Source of the DNA: Parcubacteria group bacterium Gr01-1014_30
GTDB taxonomy: Bacteria; Patescibacteriota; Minisyncoccia; Minisyncoccales; 2-12-FULL-40-12
Direction of reading: 5' to 3'
DNA: 33,639 bases
Assembly: GCA_007376185.1 (NCBI GenBank)
Contig: VMFS01000006.1
Span: forward strand, 1 to 33,639
The notes under the pieces: model-generated
The model's database searches: none
Told to the model about the DNA's origin: nothing
The model's input: the letters and a program-made list of their open reading frames with translations, nothing else
In this document: piece by piece, positions 1 through 9,193 of the stretch
Numbering within the stretch: position 1 is the first letter of the stretch
Layout of the letters: every line of letters begins with the position of its first letter
Position numbers and translations under genes: made by a program

Positions 1-2
1 TT

Positions 3-170
3 CCATTCTGGCAACAAAAGAAGGACGAGAAGAAGGGTGGCTGGGGGTACTCCGGTATGGAACACCTCAACGCCTACGATGTCGTCTCGGAGCAGGCCAG
101 GAAGTTCATGGCTTCCCACATCGCTCCTATGGTCGCCATTCTCGACGACCTGAAAGTTGTCGCGGCGTAA
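3..170 (+). CDS. C-terminal end of an unidentified protein (truncated by window start)
   Basis: Open frame from the window edge to TAA at 168-170 (…GYSGMEHLNAYDVVSEQARKFMASHIAPMVAILDDLKVVAA*), followed by a terminator-like hairpin. Confidence 0.5.
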   Translation, partial: PFWQQKKDEKKGGWGYSGMEHLNAYDVVSEQARKFMASHIAPMVAILDDLKVVAA

Positions 171-193
171 GCACTTGCCGCACCTGTCCAATG

Positions 194-230
194 ACCCGCC
201 TAGTAGCAAAAACGGCGGGTTTTTTCTTTT
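194..230 (+). terminator. Rho-independent terminator
   Basis: ACCCGCC(194-200)…GGCGGGT(214-220) followed by TTTTTCTTTTTT. Confidence 0.8.
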
Positions 231-241
231 TTGAATTTGAA

Positions 242-445
242 AGAACAAAGAATTTGCCGCTAAAGCACCGAATTTTTCAAACGAAAGTGATTTGAAAAAT
301 TTGGTGAATCGAGTTATAATTAACTCGATTAAAAACTTGAAATTGTCAGCGGTGCGGCGGAGCCGCGATTTCGGAATTGCACGGGGGGGGTTTCCTCGCC
401 GCCTGCGGCGGCGAAATGCGTTCGGACTAATTTCAATATACTGCA
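242..445 (+). repeat. Copy 0 of a ~120-nt degenerate structured repeat, preceded by recombinase-like sequence and two long hairpins
   Basis: AAGAATTTGCCGCTAAAG near 250; inverted repeat CACCGAATTTTTCAAA…TTTGAAAAATTTGGTG; perfect AATCGAGTTA-TAAT-TAACTCGATT; GCGGC-GGA-GCCGC (354-366); CGCCGCC-TGC-GGCGGCG; end motif TTCGGACTAATTTCAATATACTGCA (421-445) shared with 22529-22553 and 25415-25439. Confidence 0.55.
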
Positions 446-488
446 TAAGATCGTAAAAGGTCGCGTAAGACAACTTTCAAAAAAACTT

Positions 489-869
489 ATGGCTATTTTT
501 GGAAAATCGCCTTCAACAAAGCCGGAAAAAGAAGCTCTTCAACCCTTAAAGCCAATGCCAAAGCCCGCGCCAGAAAAACCCAAAACAATGTTTGAGCAAA
601 GCAAGCATTGGGGCAGAAGCGATTTTGTGAGAAGGGCGACAGAGGGCTCTTTGAGTATAGGCGGCAGAGGACTTGATAGCTACGAGCGAAAAAAGGTGAT
701 GGGAGAGCTTTTCCCTTCTTCAAGATTCGGTACCCACATTTCCAACCAAGACGTCAAAAGAACGATGCGCGAGCTGCGCAAGCAGGCGTGCTCCGGCTCT
801 TGGACCCAGAGAAGCGAGGCGCAAAGAAAGCTGGACTACTTAAAAAAAAGCACAGGAATTAATATTTAA
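489..869 (+). CDS. Hypothetical protein (126 aa, Pro/Lys-rich N-terminus)
   Basis: ORF upstream of recO; no recognised family. Confidence 0.6.
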   Translation: MAIFGKSPSTKPEKEALQPLKPMPKPAPEKPKTMFEQSKHWGRSDFVRRATEGSLSIGGRGLDSYERKKVMGELFPSSRFGTHISNQDVKRTMRELRKQACSGSWTQRSEAQRKLDYLKKSTGINI

Positions 870-873
870 AGTC

Positions 874-1518
874 GTGTTCACCCACTACAGGACTGAGGGG
901 ATTGTTTTGAAGAAAACCGACAGAGGAGAGTCAGACCAGTTGTTGACGGTTTACACCAAGGACTTCGGCCGTTTGGAGATTTTGGCAAAGGCAGTCAGGA
1001 AAATTTCTTCAAAACTGCGTTCGGCTTCCGAACTTTTTTATTTATCTGAAATAGAATTCATACAGGGTAAAACCTTAAAAACCCTGACCGACGCCGTTTT
1101 AATAGATAAGTTCTCGGCCATAAGGAGCGACTTAAAAAAATTAAAAGTTGCCTATAAAGTTGCCGAAGATTTTGACAATTTAATCAAAGGCCAAGAAAAA
1201 GACCCAAAAATCTGGCATTTACTCAGCGAGACATTTCAAAGGTTGAATAACCAGTCATTGGTTATTAGCCGTTTGTCATTGGTCTATTATTACTTTTTCT
1301 GGAACTTGGCCTCTTTGTTGGGTTATCAGCCCAAAATTCAGGATTGCTTCGTGCAAGGACAAAAGACCGACTGCGACGCCGTAAAAATCATAAAAATTAT
1401 TTTAAGGAAGGATTGGAGCCTATTGATACGATTGAAGCTGGAGCCCCGATACTTAAAATCATTGAAAAGCGTTTCCAGTTGGTATAGTGTAAAAATACAG
1501 GAAGAGTATGAAACATAA
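874..1518 (+). CDS. recO: DNA repair protein RecO
   Basis: GTG start; N-terminal YRTEGIVLKKTDRGESDQLLTVYTKDFGRLEILAKAVRK is typical of the RecO OB-fold. Confidence 0.85.
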   Translation: MFTHYRTEGIVLKKTDRGESDQLLTVYTKDFGRLEILAKAVRKISSKLRSASELFYLSEIEFIQGKTLKTLTDAVLIDKFSAIRSDLKKLKVAYKVAEDFDNLIKGQEKDPKIWHLLSETFQRLNNQSLVISRLSLVYYYFFWNLASLLGYQPKIQDCFVQGQKTDCDAVKIIKIILRKDWSLLIRLKLEPRYLKSLKSVSSWYSVKIQEEYET

Positions 1519-3133
1519 GTTCGTCGTTTTTATTTTAATTTTAGGAACCTTGATCGGGCTTTCAGGCTACTACTATTACCAGAGAAATGTTTACTCAAGA
1601 GAGGTTTTGCGGCTTGAGATTCTGGGTGAGCCAGAACCACAGGCCTTGGCAGGAATAGACTATTTGGTCAAATACAAAAATAACGGCAACGTGTCGCTGG
1701 AAGACGCAGAGTTAATCTTTCAGTATCCGGAAAACTCTTTGCCCTCGGGCGAGCTGCGCCAAAGAGCGATAACGCCCTTGGAAGACATTTATCCTGGAGA
1801 GGAAAGAACAGCGACGTTTTCAGGAAAGCTTTTGGGCAGAGAAGGCGAAACAAAAACAGCCAAAGTCAGTTTAAAGTACCGTCCAAAAAACTTGAAGGCG
1901 TTTTTTGAGTCCTCAACCACTTTTACCAGCAGAATTAAGTCCTTGCCTTTGACTTTTGAGGTTGACATTCCTTCAAAAGTGGAAGCTGGCAAGGAGCTTC
2001 AGTTTTTTATAAATTACTTTTCAAACTCGGAGTGGCCAGTCGCTGGATTGAGAGCTAAAATTGAATATCCTTCGGGGTTTGAGTTCTTCTCAAGCAAACC
2101 CCAGGCTTTGGACAAGACAGAGTGGGATTTGCCCCTTTTGCAAAAGACAGACGGCGGCAGGATTGAGATTAGGGGCAAGCTCTTAGGCGACCTTCAAACG
2201 CAAAAATCTTTTCGGGCGACTCTTGGTTTGTGGTCAGAAGGCAACTTTATTTTGCTGAAAGAAGTGACCAGAGTTGCTGAAGTTATCAGGCCTTCGCTTT
2301 TGGTTTTTCAGCAGATTAACGGCAGTCAGCAATACACAGCCAGCCCGAGCGAAGTTCTTAACTACGAGATTTTTTTTAGAAACATAGGCCAGGAGCCTTT
2401 TCAAGAGCTGTTTTTAGCGGCAAACCTTGAGGGGGAGGCCTTTGACTTTGACACGGTCAGGTCTGACTCCGGGCAGTTCAACAAAGATGGCGGCTTCATT
2501 ACCTGGGATTGGCGGGAGATTCAAAAACTAAGATTTTTGCAAGGAGGTGAGGAAGGTAAAGTGGAATTTTGGGTAACTTTGAAAGGCGGCTCCGAAACCC
2601 CCTTGTCGCAAAAGAACCATTCTTTGAAAAATACGGTTGTCATATCGCAAGTCAGAGAAGAGTTTGAGACCAGATTAAACTCGCTCTTTGAAGTTTCACA
2701 AATGGCCTTTGTCCAAGACGAGGTTTTCCAAAGTTCTGGCCCCGTTCCTCCCATAGCTGGGCAAACGACCAACTATACCATACTTTGGGAAGCAAAAAAC
2801 CTTTACAATGACCTCGCAGGCGTTACAGTCAGGGCTACGCTTTCGCCACAGACGCGCTTAACCGGTAAGATTTTTCCAGAAGACGCTCCTTTAACGTACG
2901 ACTCCGCATCAAGAGAGGTTGTTTGGTCTTTGGGTAAACTTGAAGCGGGTTCCGGCATTGACAAACCCTCTCCAAGTGTAGCTTTCCAGGTTGCTTTTAA
3001 TCCGGACTCATCGCAAGTAGGGCAGACGCCTCAAATTGTTAGCCAAGCGAAAATTTCGGGGCAAGACACTTGGTCAGGGGCTAATTTGGAGAGTACGGAT
3101 AGCTCAATAACGGGCGGGCCCGTTGGTCAGTAA
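1508..3133 (+). CDS. Membrane-anchored protein with repeated extracellular beta-sandwich-like (DUF11-like) domains
   Basis: N-terminal TM (FVVFILILGTLIGLSGYYYY), then several domains of the kind 'YFSNSEWPVAGLRAKIEYPSGFEF' and 'YEIFFRNIGQEPFQELFLAANL'. Confidence 0.6.
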   Translation: MKHKFVVFILILGTLIGLSGYYYYQRNVYSREVLRLEILGEPEPQALAGIDYLVKYKNNGNVSLEDAELIFQYPENSLPSGELRQRAITPLEDIYPGEERTATFSGKLLGREGETKTAKVSLKYRPKNLKAFFESSTTFTSRIKSLPLTFEVDIPSKVEAGKELQFFINYFSNSEWPVAGLRAKIEYPSGFEFFSSKPQALDKTEWDLPLLQKTDGGRIEIRGKLLGDLQTQKSFRATLGLWSEGNFILLKEVTRVAEVIRPSLLVFQQINGSQQYTASPSEVLNYEIFFRNIGQEPFQELFLAANLEGEAFDFDTVRSDSGQFNKDGGFITWDWREIQKLRFLQGGEEGKVEFWVTLKGGSETPLSQKNHSLKNTVVISQVREEFETRLNSLFEVSQMAFVQDEVFQSSGPVPPIAGQTTNYTILWEAKNLYNDLAGVTVRATLSPQTRLTGKIFPEDAPLTYDSASREVVWSLGKLEAGSGIDKPSPSVAFQVAFNPDSSQVGQTPQIVSQAKISGQDTWSGANLESTDSSITGGPVGQ

Positions 3134-3153
3134 CAATGAGCGACTTAATGGAC

Positions 3154-3178
3154 CCCCCCACCAAAATTTGGTGGGGGG
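3154..3178 (+). repeat. Near-perfect palindrome upstream of glyQS
   Basis: CCCCCCACCAAA-A-TTTGGTGGGGGG, 12-bp arms, no following U-run, 15 nt before the glyQS ATG. Confidence 0.75.
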
Positions 3179-3193
3179 CAGGCAAAATAGTTT

Positions 3194-4543
3194 ATGCCAG
3201 AATTAAAACAAGTTAATCTAATGGATAAGATAGTGAGTTTATGTAAGAGGCGGGGTTTTGTGTTTCCGGGTTCTGAAATTTATGGAGGGCTTTCGAATTC
3301 TTACGACTATGGGCCGCTTGGCGTTGAGCTCAAGAACAACATCAAGAAAGTTTGGTGGGAGCGGTTTGTTCATAGACGTGATGATATGGTTGGCATCGAC
3401 GCGGCGATAATTATGAATCCTAAGGTTTGGGAAGCAAGCGGGCACGTGAAAGAATTTTATGATTCTCTTATGCAGTGTAAAAAGTGTAACTCTATTTTTA
3501 GAGATGACGAAATTCCAGGATTTATTGTTCGTCATGATAAGTATGACGCTGGCAAAGTTAAAGATCTAACCTGCCCTGAATGTAAACAAAAGGGTGATTT
3601 TACTTCACCTACTCTTTTTAGTCTCATGTTCGAAACAAATTTAGGGCCAGTGAAAGATAGAAAATCTAATGTTTATCTCCGCCCTGAGACGGCCCAGGCA
3701 ATGTTCGTGGATTTCAAACAGATATTGGATACGAATCCGCGGCTGAAGATACCCTTTGGCATTGCCCAGATTGGCAAGGCATTCAGGAATGAGGTCACAC
3801 CTGGCAACTTTATTTTCCGAACGCGTGAGTTCGAGATGATGGAAATTGAATACTTTATTCGTGAAAAAGAATGGAAGAAGTGGTTTGATTACTGGCTTGA
3901 TGAAATGAAAGGTTGGCTCCGCGACGACTTGGGCATTTCCGATGAAAATCTTGAGTTTGTAGAGATTCCGGAAGGTGAGCGCGCGCACTATTCCAAGCGG
4001 ACTATTGACATTGAGTATCAGTATCCATTTGGCCAGAAAGAACTTTACGGACTGGCCTATCGTACCGACTTTGACTTAAAAGCGCACTTCAAAGAACTTC
4101 CTTACCGTGATCCAGAAACCGGTGAGGAATTCTGGCCGCACGTGGTTGAGCCTACGTGGGGAGTGGATCGTTCGGTCCTCGTGGTACTCCTTGAGAGCTA
4201 CACCGAAGAAAAAGACCGGGTTGTTTTGAGATTGCCTCCTAAACTCGCGCCCTACAAAGCGGCCGTTTTTCCGTTGCTCGCGAACAAACCGGAGTTGGTC
4301 AAGCTTGCTCGCAAAATTTACGAGGACTTGAGGAAAGATTTTACAGTTGCCTGGGACGATAGGGGAAACATTGGCAAAAGATATTACAGCCAAGACGAAA
4401 TCGCAACGCCTTGGTGCATCACCGTTGACTTCGACAGCTTGAAAGATAAAACAGTAACCATGCGCGACCGCGACACCACCAAGCAAAAAAGAGTAAAAAT
4501 CTCCAACCTCGCAAAAACCATTTCTGAGGCCCTTGTATTGTAA
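3194..4543 (+). CDS. glyQS: Glycyl-tRNA synthetase (alpha2 class II type)
   Basis: Motifs SLCKRRGFVFPGSEIYGGLSNSYDYGPLGVELKNN, RPETAQAMFVDF, GIAQIGKAFRNEVTPGNFIFRTREFEMMEIEYF. Confidence 0.95.
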   Translation: MPELKQVNLMDKIVSLCKRRGFVFPGSEIYGGLSNSYDYGPLGVELKNNIKKVWWERFVHRRDDMVGIDAAIIMNPKVWEASGHVKEFYDSLMQCKKCNSIFRDDEIPGFIVRHDKYDAGKVKDLTCPECKQKGDFTSPTLFSLMFETNLGPVKDRKSNVYLRPETAQAMFVDFKQILDTNPRLKIPFGIAQIGKAFRNEVTPGNFIFRTREFEMMEIEYFIREKEWKKWFDYWLDEMKGWLRDDLGISDENLEFVEIPEGERAHYSKRTIDIEYQYPFGQKELYGLAYRTDFDLKAHFKELPYRDPETGEEFWPHVVEPTWGVDRSVLVVLLESYTEEKDRVVLRLPPKLAPYKAAVFPLLANKPELVKLARKIYEDLRKDFTVAWDDRGNIGKRYYSQDEIATPWCITVDFDSLKDKTVTMRDRDTTKQKRVKISNLAKTISEALVL

Positions 4544-4591
4544 AGCCTTTATAGAATTTGAAAATTAGTAGCGATAGATAAAATATAAACA

Positions 4592-5446
4592 ATGGCTTTT
4601 GTTAATACACTTCCTTACATAAGTAATCCCATTGAGGAGTTTAAGGATTACAAGTTCGTTGAGTGGGAGTCGGGCATCTATCCTCGGTTCAAGGGCGGTG
4701 TTAAGCAGGAAGAAATTAATTTTTTTGTTGAGTTGATTACGAAAAGAGGTTTGAGACAAATCCTTGATTTTGGCGTTGGCGGGGGTCTGGAGTTAAGCAA
4801 CATTATCAAAACGCTACAAAAAAGGCATTACCCCTTTGAGAGCGCTGAAGCTAACGAAGTAGACGACACTTTTATAAAAATGACCTCCGCCCTTTTCAAG
4901 AAAGAGAAACAGAGCGTTTTAATCCACAAAGCCAACTGGCTTGATTTGCCTAAAGCAACACCGCCCTACACTCATAATTTCGACTTCGGCTTTTTAACTG
5001 GCAACTCTTTGACTTATATAGGTGGCGGTACGCGGGAATATACCAAGAAAGCCCAACAGAGTATTGTTAGCAAGTTTGCCGGACTTATTGAAAAGGGCGG
5101 CTATATATTCATAGATTCCCGCAATTACGACTACATAAAATCGTTGATGAACTTGCCCAAGGAGGAAATCTTTCAGAATTTCACTTTTGATTATTCAATT
5201 TACTATCATGGTTTTCAAAAAAAAGTATTGGTATTTCCGGCTTATATCAGCGACACGGTTGTTGTTTTACATTACTATGACAAAGAAAGGAAAGTTTGGA
5301 GCAAACTTGATCTTTATCCTATTTATCAAGGCGACATGCTTGAAATTCTTGGCAATGACTTTAAGGTTGAGAAAATTTTTTATGATTTTGGCAAAAGTAA
5401 CAAAAACAAGAGCTTGTTCGTTCAGTATTTAGCCAAGAGGAGGTAA
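4592..5446 (+). CDS. Class I SAM-dependent methyltransferase-like protein
   Basis: Motif I-like ILDFGVGGGLELSNI and downstream FDFGFLTGNSLTYIGGG…GLIEKGGYIFIDSRNYDYI. Confidence 0.65.
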   Translation: MAFVNTLPYISNPIEEFKDYKFVEWESGIYPRFKGGVKQEEINFFVELITKRGLRQILDFGVGGGLELSNIIKTLQKRHYPFESAEANEVDDTFIKMTSALFKKEKQSVLIHKANWLDLPKATPPYTHNFDFGFLTGNSLTYIGGGTREYTKKAQQSIVSKFAGLIEKGGYIFIDSRNYDYIKSLMNLPKEEIFQNFTFDYSIYYHGFQKKVLVFPAYISDTVVVLHYYDKERKVWSKLDLYPIYQGDMLEILGNDFKVEKIFYDFGKSNKNKSLFVQYLAKRR

Positions 5447-5475
5447 TGAAAAAGAAACCAGGTGTAAGGAAACTG

Positions 5476-5504
5476 TTGACAAAGATATATCCGTTGTATA
5501 TACT
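5476..5504 (+). promoter_or_regulatory. Sigma70-type promoter for the TA operon
   Basis: TTGACA (5476-5481), 17-nt spacer, TATACT (5499-5504); antitoxin ATG at 5513. Confidence 0.75.
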
Positions 5505-5512
5505 TTAGGCAT

Positions 5513-5794
5513 ATGGCTAAAACTACAATCAACATCAAGGCGGATAGGGAGGTAAAAGAAAGAGCGCAGAAAGTGGCTAGAGGTCTCGGTATGCCCCTTT
5601 CCACCATTATTAACGCTTACTTAAACCAGTTTATTCGCACAAAGGAAGTTCACTTTTACTTGGAAGGAGAACTAAAACCTTCTGTTAAGAAGCGTTTGGA
5701 CCGCCTTCAGAAGGAAGCTCTGGAGGGAAAAAATCTTTCGCCGACTTTTCGTACTCCTCAGGAAATGGATGTTTATTTAGAATCTCTGCGTTAA
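5513..5794 (+). CDS. RelB/DinJ-family antitoxin
   Basis: MAKTTINIKADREVKERAQKVARGLGMPLSTIINAYLNQFI is a typical ribbon-helix-helix RelB/DinJ N-terminus; start of the downstream toxin overlaps the stop. Confidence 0.85.
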   Translation: MAKTTINIKADREVKERAQKVARGLGMPLSTIINAYLNQFIRTKEVHFYLEGELKPSVKKRLDRLQKEALEGKNLSPTFRTPQEMDVYLESLR

Positions 5795-6054
5795 TGGAGA
5801 TAATACTCCACAGGAGCTTTGAGAAGAAATTCATTAAGCGCCCTCCGAAAATTCAGGAGGCGTTTAAAAACCGCCGGAATTTATTTCTGGAAAATCCGCT
5901 CCACCCGCTTCTCAACAATCACCCGCTCAGTGGCGACCGGAAAGGTCAGTGGAGCATTAATGTTACCGGCGACTGGCGGGCCATTTATGTGTTTAGAGAT
6001 GAAAGTACGGTCGTTTTCATTGACATAGATACTCACAGCAATCTTTATAAATAA
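5794..6054 (+). CDS. RelE/YafQ-type mRNA interferase toxin
   Basis: 86 aa; HRSFEKKFIKRPPKIQEAF…HPLSGDRKGQWSINVTGDWRAIYVF matches the family pattern; coupled to antitoxin. Confidence 0.85.
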   Translation: MEIILHRSFEKKFIKRPPKIQEAFKNRRNLFLENPLHPLLNNHPLSGDRKGQWSINVTGDWRAIYVFRDESTVVFIDIDTHSNLYK

Positions 6055-6083
6055 TAAAGAAGCGGTATACTTTTTTAAAGGAT

Positions 6084-7349
6084 ATGGTTAGAAAAACGAC
6101 TTTGAAAAACGGGTTGAGAATTATAGCGGTTCCGCAGTCAAATACAAGGGCGGTTACGGTTTTGGTGCTCGTGGGCACGGGGTCAAAGAACGAGAAAAAA
6201 GAACTAAACGGCATTTCTCACTTTTTAGAGCATATGTTTTTCAAGGGCACGAAAAAAAGGCCCACCACCACGGCCATTGCCGAAACATTAGACAAAGTTG
6301 GAGGCATTTACAACGCTTTTACCGGAGAGGATTACACGGGATATTTTGCCAAAGTGGACAGCCCTCACTGGGAGTTAGCTTTGGATTGGGTTTCAGACAT
6401 TTTTTTTAACTCGCTTTTACCGCCAAAAGAAATTGAACGCGAAAGAGGAGTCATTATCGGAGAAATAAATATGTACCAGGACCACCCCATGGATTACATT
6501 GGGATTTTGTGGCAAAAACTTTTGTATGGAGACCAGCCAGCCGGGCGCCCGGTTGCCGGAACCAAAGAAACGGTGTCAAAGATATCGCGACAAGATTTGT
6601 TTTCATATCGGCTAAGCCAATACACGGCTTCAAACACCATTGTTTGCGTGGCGGGCAACGTTGAAGAAAAAGAAGCTGTTACAAAGGCAAAGCAGTATTT
6701 TTCAAAAATAAAAGCGGCAAGCCCGCAAAAGAAATTAAAAGTCGTTGAACGACAAACAAGGCCGGAATTTCTTCTGGAACAAAGGAAAACCGACCAAACC
6801 CACCTTTGTTTGGGAGTCAGGGGTTTTAATTTGTTTCATCCACAGAGGTATGGCCAAGAGCTGCTGGCCGTCATTTTAGGAGGAATGATGAGCTCTCGCC
6901 TTTTCATAAAAGTCAGGGAACGGCTGGGCTTGGCTTACTACGTAAGCACGTCTTCTGAAGCGGACCCCGACACAGGGTTTTTGGTGACGCAAGCCGGACT
7001 CCACAACGACAAGGTTGAAAAAGGCATCTTAACCATACTCAAAGAGTACAAAGAAATTTCGCAAAAAATAGTTCCTGCAAAAGAGCTGCAAAAAGCCAAG
7101 GACTATGTTAAAGGCAAAACCGCTCTAACTTTGGAAACATCCGACAGCCAAGCGAGTTTTTTCGGCTTTCAAGAGCTCTTGAAAAAAGAAATTTTGAACC
7201 CAGAACAAATTTATAGAGAAATTGATAAAATCACGCAAAGTGATATTCTGAAAGTGGCAAGGGCTTCTTTCAGACCAGAAAAACTGAACTTGGCGCTTAT
7301 TGGTCCTTTTTTTGACAAAAAGAGATTTGAGAAGATATTAACTTTATGA
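6084..7349 (+). CDS. M16 family zinc peptidase
   Basis: HFLEHMFFKGT (HxxEH) with downstream E in ERERGVIIGEINMYQDHP; C-terminal M16 domain. Confidence 0.93.
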   Translation: MVRKTTLKNGLRIIAVPQSNTRAVTVLVLVGTGSKNEKKELNGISHFLEHMFFKGTKKRPTTTAIAETLDKVGGIYNAFTGEDYTGYFAKVDSPHWELALDWVSDIFFNSLLPPKEIERERGVIIGEINMYQDHPMDYIGILWQKLLYGDQPAGRPVAGTKETVSKISRQDLFSYRLSQYTASNTIVCVAGNVEEKEAVTKAKQYFSKIKAASPQKKLKVVERQTRPEFLLEQRKTDQTHLCLGVRGFNLFHPQRYGQELLAVILGGMMSSRLFIKVRERLGLAYYVSTSSEADPDTGFLVTQAGLHNDKVEKGILTILKEYKEISQKIVPAKELQKAKDYVKGKTALTLETSDSQASFFGFQELLKKEILNPEQIYREIDKITQSDILKVARASFRPEKLNLALIGPFFDKKRFEKILTL

Positions 7350-8380
7350 ATATGGACGACGGAAAAACCTTGGACATTTCTTGGGCGACGATGCTAAAGA
7401 TCGGCGTAGCAGCCATTAGCTTTTACCTTTTGTATTTGCTCCGAGAAACCGTTGTTCTAGTTGTTTTCTCTCTAGTTATTTCGGTTTTGTTCGCGCCGGC
7501 TATTGACTTCATCCAAAGAAGAGGCATCAACAGAATTTTGGCCGCCAGCTTGGTTTTCGTTGCGGTTTTCGGTTTTTTGGGTTTTTCGGTTTATTTGATT
7601 TCCTTGGCTTTTATTTCCGAAGTTCGCCAAGTGACCACTGATTTCAGCTATTATTTTGAACTCTTGGCGCCGCCTTTGCGAGGCCTCGGATTTGAGGCGT
7701 TCCAAGATCTTGAGGTTTTCTTGGGCTCGCTTGAAGTATGGTTAAGAGGGGCTTCAGCAAACATTTTTGCAGCTTTATCAGTTGTTTTTGGAGGTGTTTT
7801 TGACGCTTTGTTCATATTTTTCCTGGCATTTTTCTTTTCTCTGGAGGAAAGAGAAGTTGAGAAGGCCATAAGAGTGCTTTTCCCGAAAAAGTACGAGGAG
7901 TTGGCTTTAAGAATTTGGGTAAAGTCGCAGCAGAAAATTTCCGGGTGGTTTGGAACAAGGATTTTAGCCAGCGTTTTCGTGGGCTTGGCAACTTTTGTGG
8001 CTTTGAAGATATTCGGGGTCAACTACGCCATCAGTTTGGGCTTGTTTGCCGGCGTCACCAACATAATTCCTTATTTGGGACCGCTTTTTGCCGGAGTTGT
8101 AATCGCGGCCCTGGTTCTTATTGACGATTGGCTAAAGGCCTTGTTCGTGCTAATCGTTTTTATTTTGATTCAGCAGGTTGAAGGGAACATTCTAAGCCCG
8201 ATTTTAACGAAAAAAATAATTGGCCTGAACCCGGCTTTGGTGCTGATAGCTTTGATTGTCGGGGGAGAGCTTTTTGGATTTCTGGGAGTTATTTTGGCAA
8301 TCCCCTTGGCCGGCATTCTGTTTGACTTTTTGACAGAATTTCTTACAAAGAGAAAGACGCGGGACATGCAACCTCAATGA
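7346..8380 (+). CDS. AI-2E family transporter
   Basis: Multi-TM; NYAISLGLFAGVTNIIPYLGPLFAGV and QQVEGNILSPILTKKIIGLNPALVLIALIVGGELFGFLGVILAIPLAG. Confidence 0.92.
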   Translation: MNMDDGKTLDISWATMLKIGVAAISFYLLYLLRETVVLVVFSLVISVLFAPAIDFIQRRGINRILAASLVFVAVFGFLGFSVYLISLAFISEVRQVTTDFSYYFELLAPPLRGLGFEAFQDLEVFLGSLEVWLRGASANIFAALSVVFGGVFDALFIFFLAFFFSLEEREVEKAIRVLFPKKYEELALRIWVKSQQKISGWFGTRILASVFVGLATFVALKIFGVNYAISLGLFAGVTNIIPYLGPLFAGVVIAALVLIDDWLKALFVLIVFILIQQVEGNILSPILTKKIIGLNPALVLIALIVGGELFGFLGVILAIPLAGILFDFLTEFLTKRKTRDMQPQ

Positions 8381-8381
8381 G

Positions 8382-8510
8382 CCCCGTTAGAAGTTTGCCA
8401 CTGCTAAACACTTTAAACTTTGAACAGTTATTTTATTTGGTTAAACCCACGCCAAAAAAGAACCTCTGGTCTTTTTTGGCCTATGACGCATATGCAAACT
8501 TCTAACGGGG
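8382..8510 (+). repeat. Junction element A (CCCCGTTAGAA family)
   Basis: Perfect 17-bp arms CCCCGTTAGAAGTTTGC (8382-8398) / GCAAACTTCTAACGGGG (8494-8510); internal hairpin GCCAAAAAAG…CTTTTTTGGC (8451-8480); flanked by TGAG (8378-8381; 8511-8514, adjacent to the arms). Confidence 0.85.
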
Positions 8511-9193
8511 TGAGCCAGCTTTTTGTTACGGCTACGCCCTTGGGCAACCTCAAAGACGTTACTTTGAGAGCGCTGGATGTTCTAAAAGAGGTTGATTTAA
8601 TTTTATGCGAAGACACTAGGGTAACGAAAAAATTGCTGGAACGTTACAATATAAAAACGCCCCTTTTAAGTTATCACCAGCATTCAAAAATTCCAAAGCT
8701 TGACCACATCTTGGAACTTTTGAAAAGCGGCAAAAACTTGGCTTTGGTTTCGGATTCTGGCACCCCGGGTGTTTCTGACCCCGGAGCAAAGTTAATTGAA
8801 TTTGTCCAAGTTCGGCTTCCAGAAACCAAAATTGTGCCTGTTCCTGGGGCTTCGGCCTTGGCCGCGGTAGCCAGTATTTCTGGGTTTCCAATGGACAGAT
8901 TTTTGTTTTTGGGCTTCCCGCCCGCCAAAAAAAAGCGAAAAAAGTTTTTTGAAGAAGTAGTTAGCTCAAAATACCCCGTAATTTTCTACGAATCACCTCA
9001 CCGCATTATAAAAACCTTAAAAGAACTACAACTACTAACTAAAAACTATCAACTAAAAACTAAACTAGTTGTTTGTCGTGAATTGACCAAAAAATTTGAG
9101 ACAATTTATCGCGGGACTGTTGAGCAGGTTTTATATAAACTAGAAAAGAGCCAAATTAAAGGAGAATTTGTGGTAGTGGTTGACAAAAAATGA
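8510..9193 (+). CDS. rsmI: 16S rRNA (cytidine(1402)-2'-O)-methyltransferase RsmI
   Basis: LFVTATPLGNLKDVTLRALDVLKEVDLILCEDTRVTKKLL, VSDSGTPGVSDPG, VPVPGASA; GTG at 8510 (ATG at 8483 or 8492 possible; ORF opens at 8420). Confidence 0.93.
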   Translation: MSQLFVTATPLGNLKDVTLRALDVLKEVDLILCEDTRVTKKLLERYNIKTPLLSYHQHSKIPKLDHILELLKSGKNLALVSDSGTPGVSDPGAKLIEFVQVRLPETKIVPVPGASALAAVASISGFPMDRFLFLGFPPAKKKRKKFFEEVVSSKYPVIFYESPHRIIKTLKELQLLTKNYQLKTKLVVCRELTKKFETIYRGTVEQVLYKLEKSQIKGEFVVVVDKK

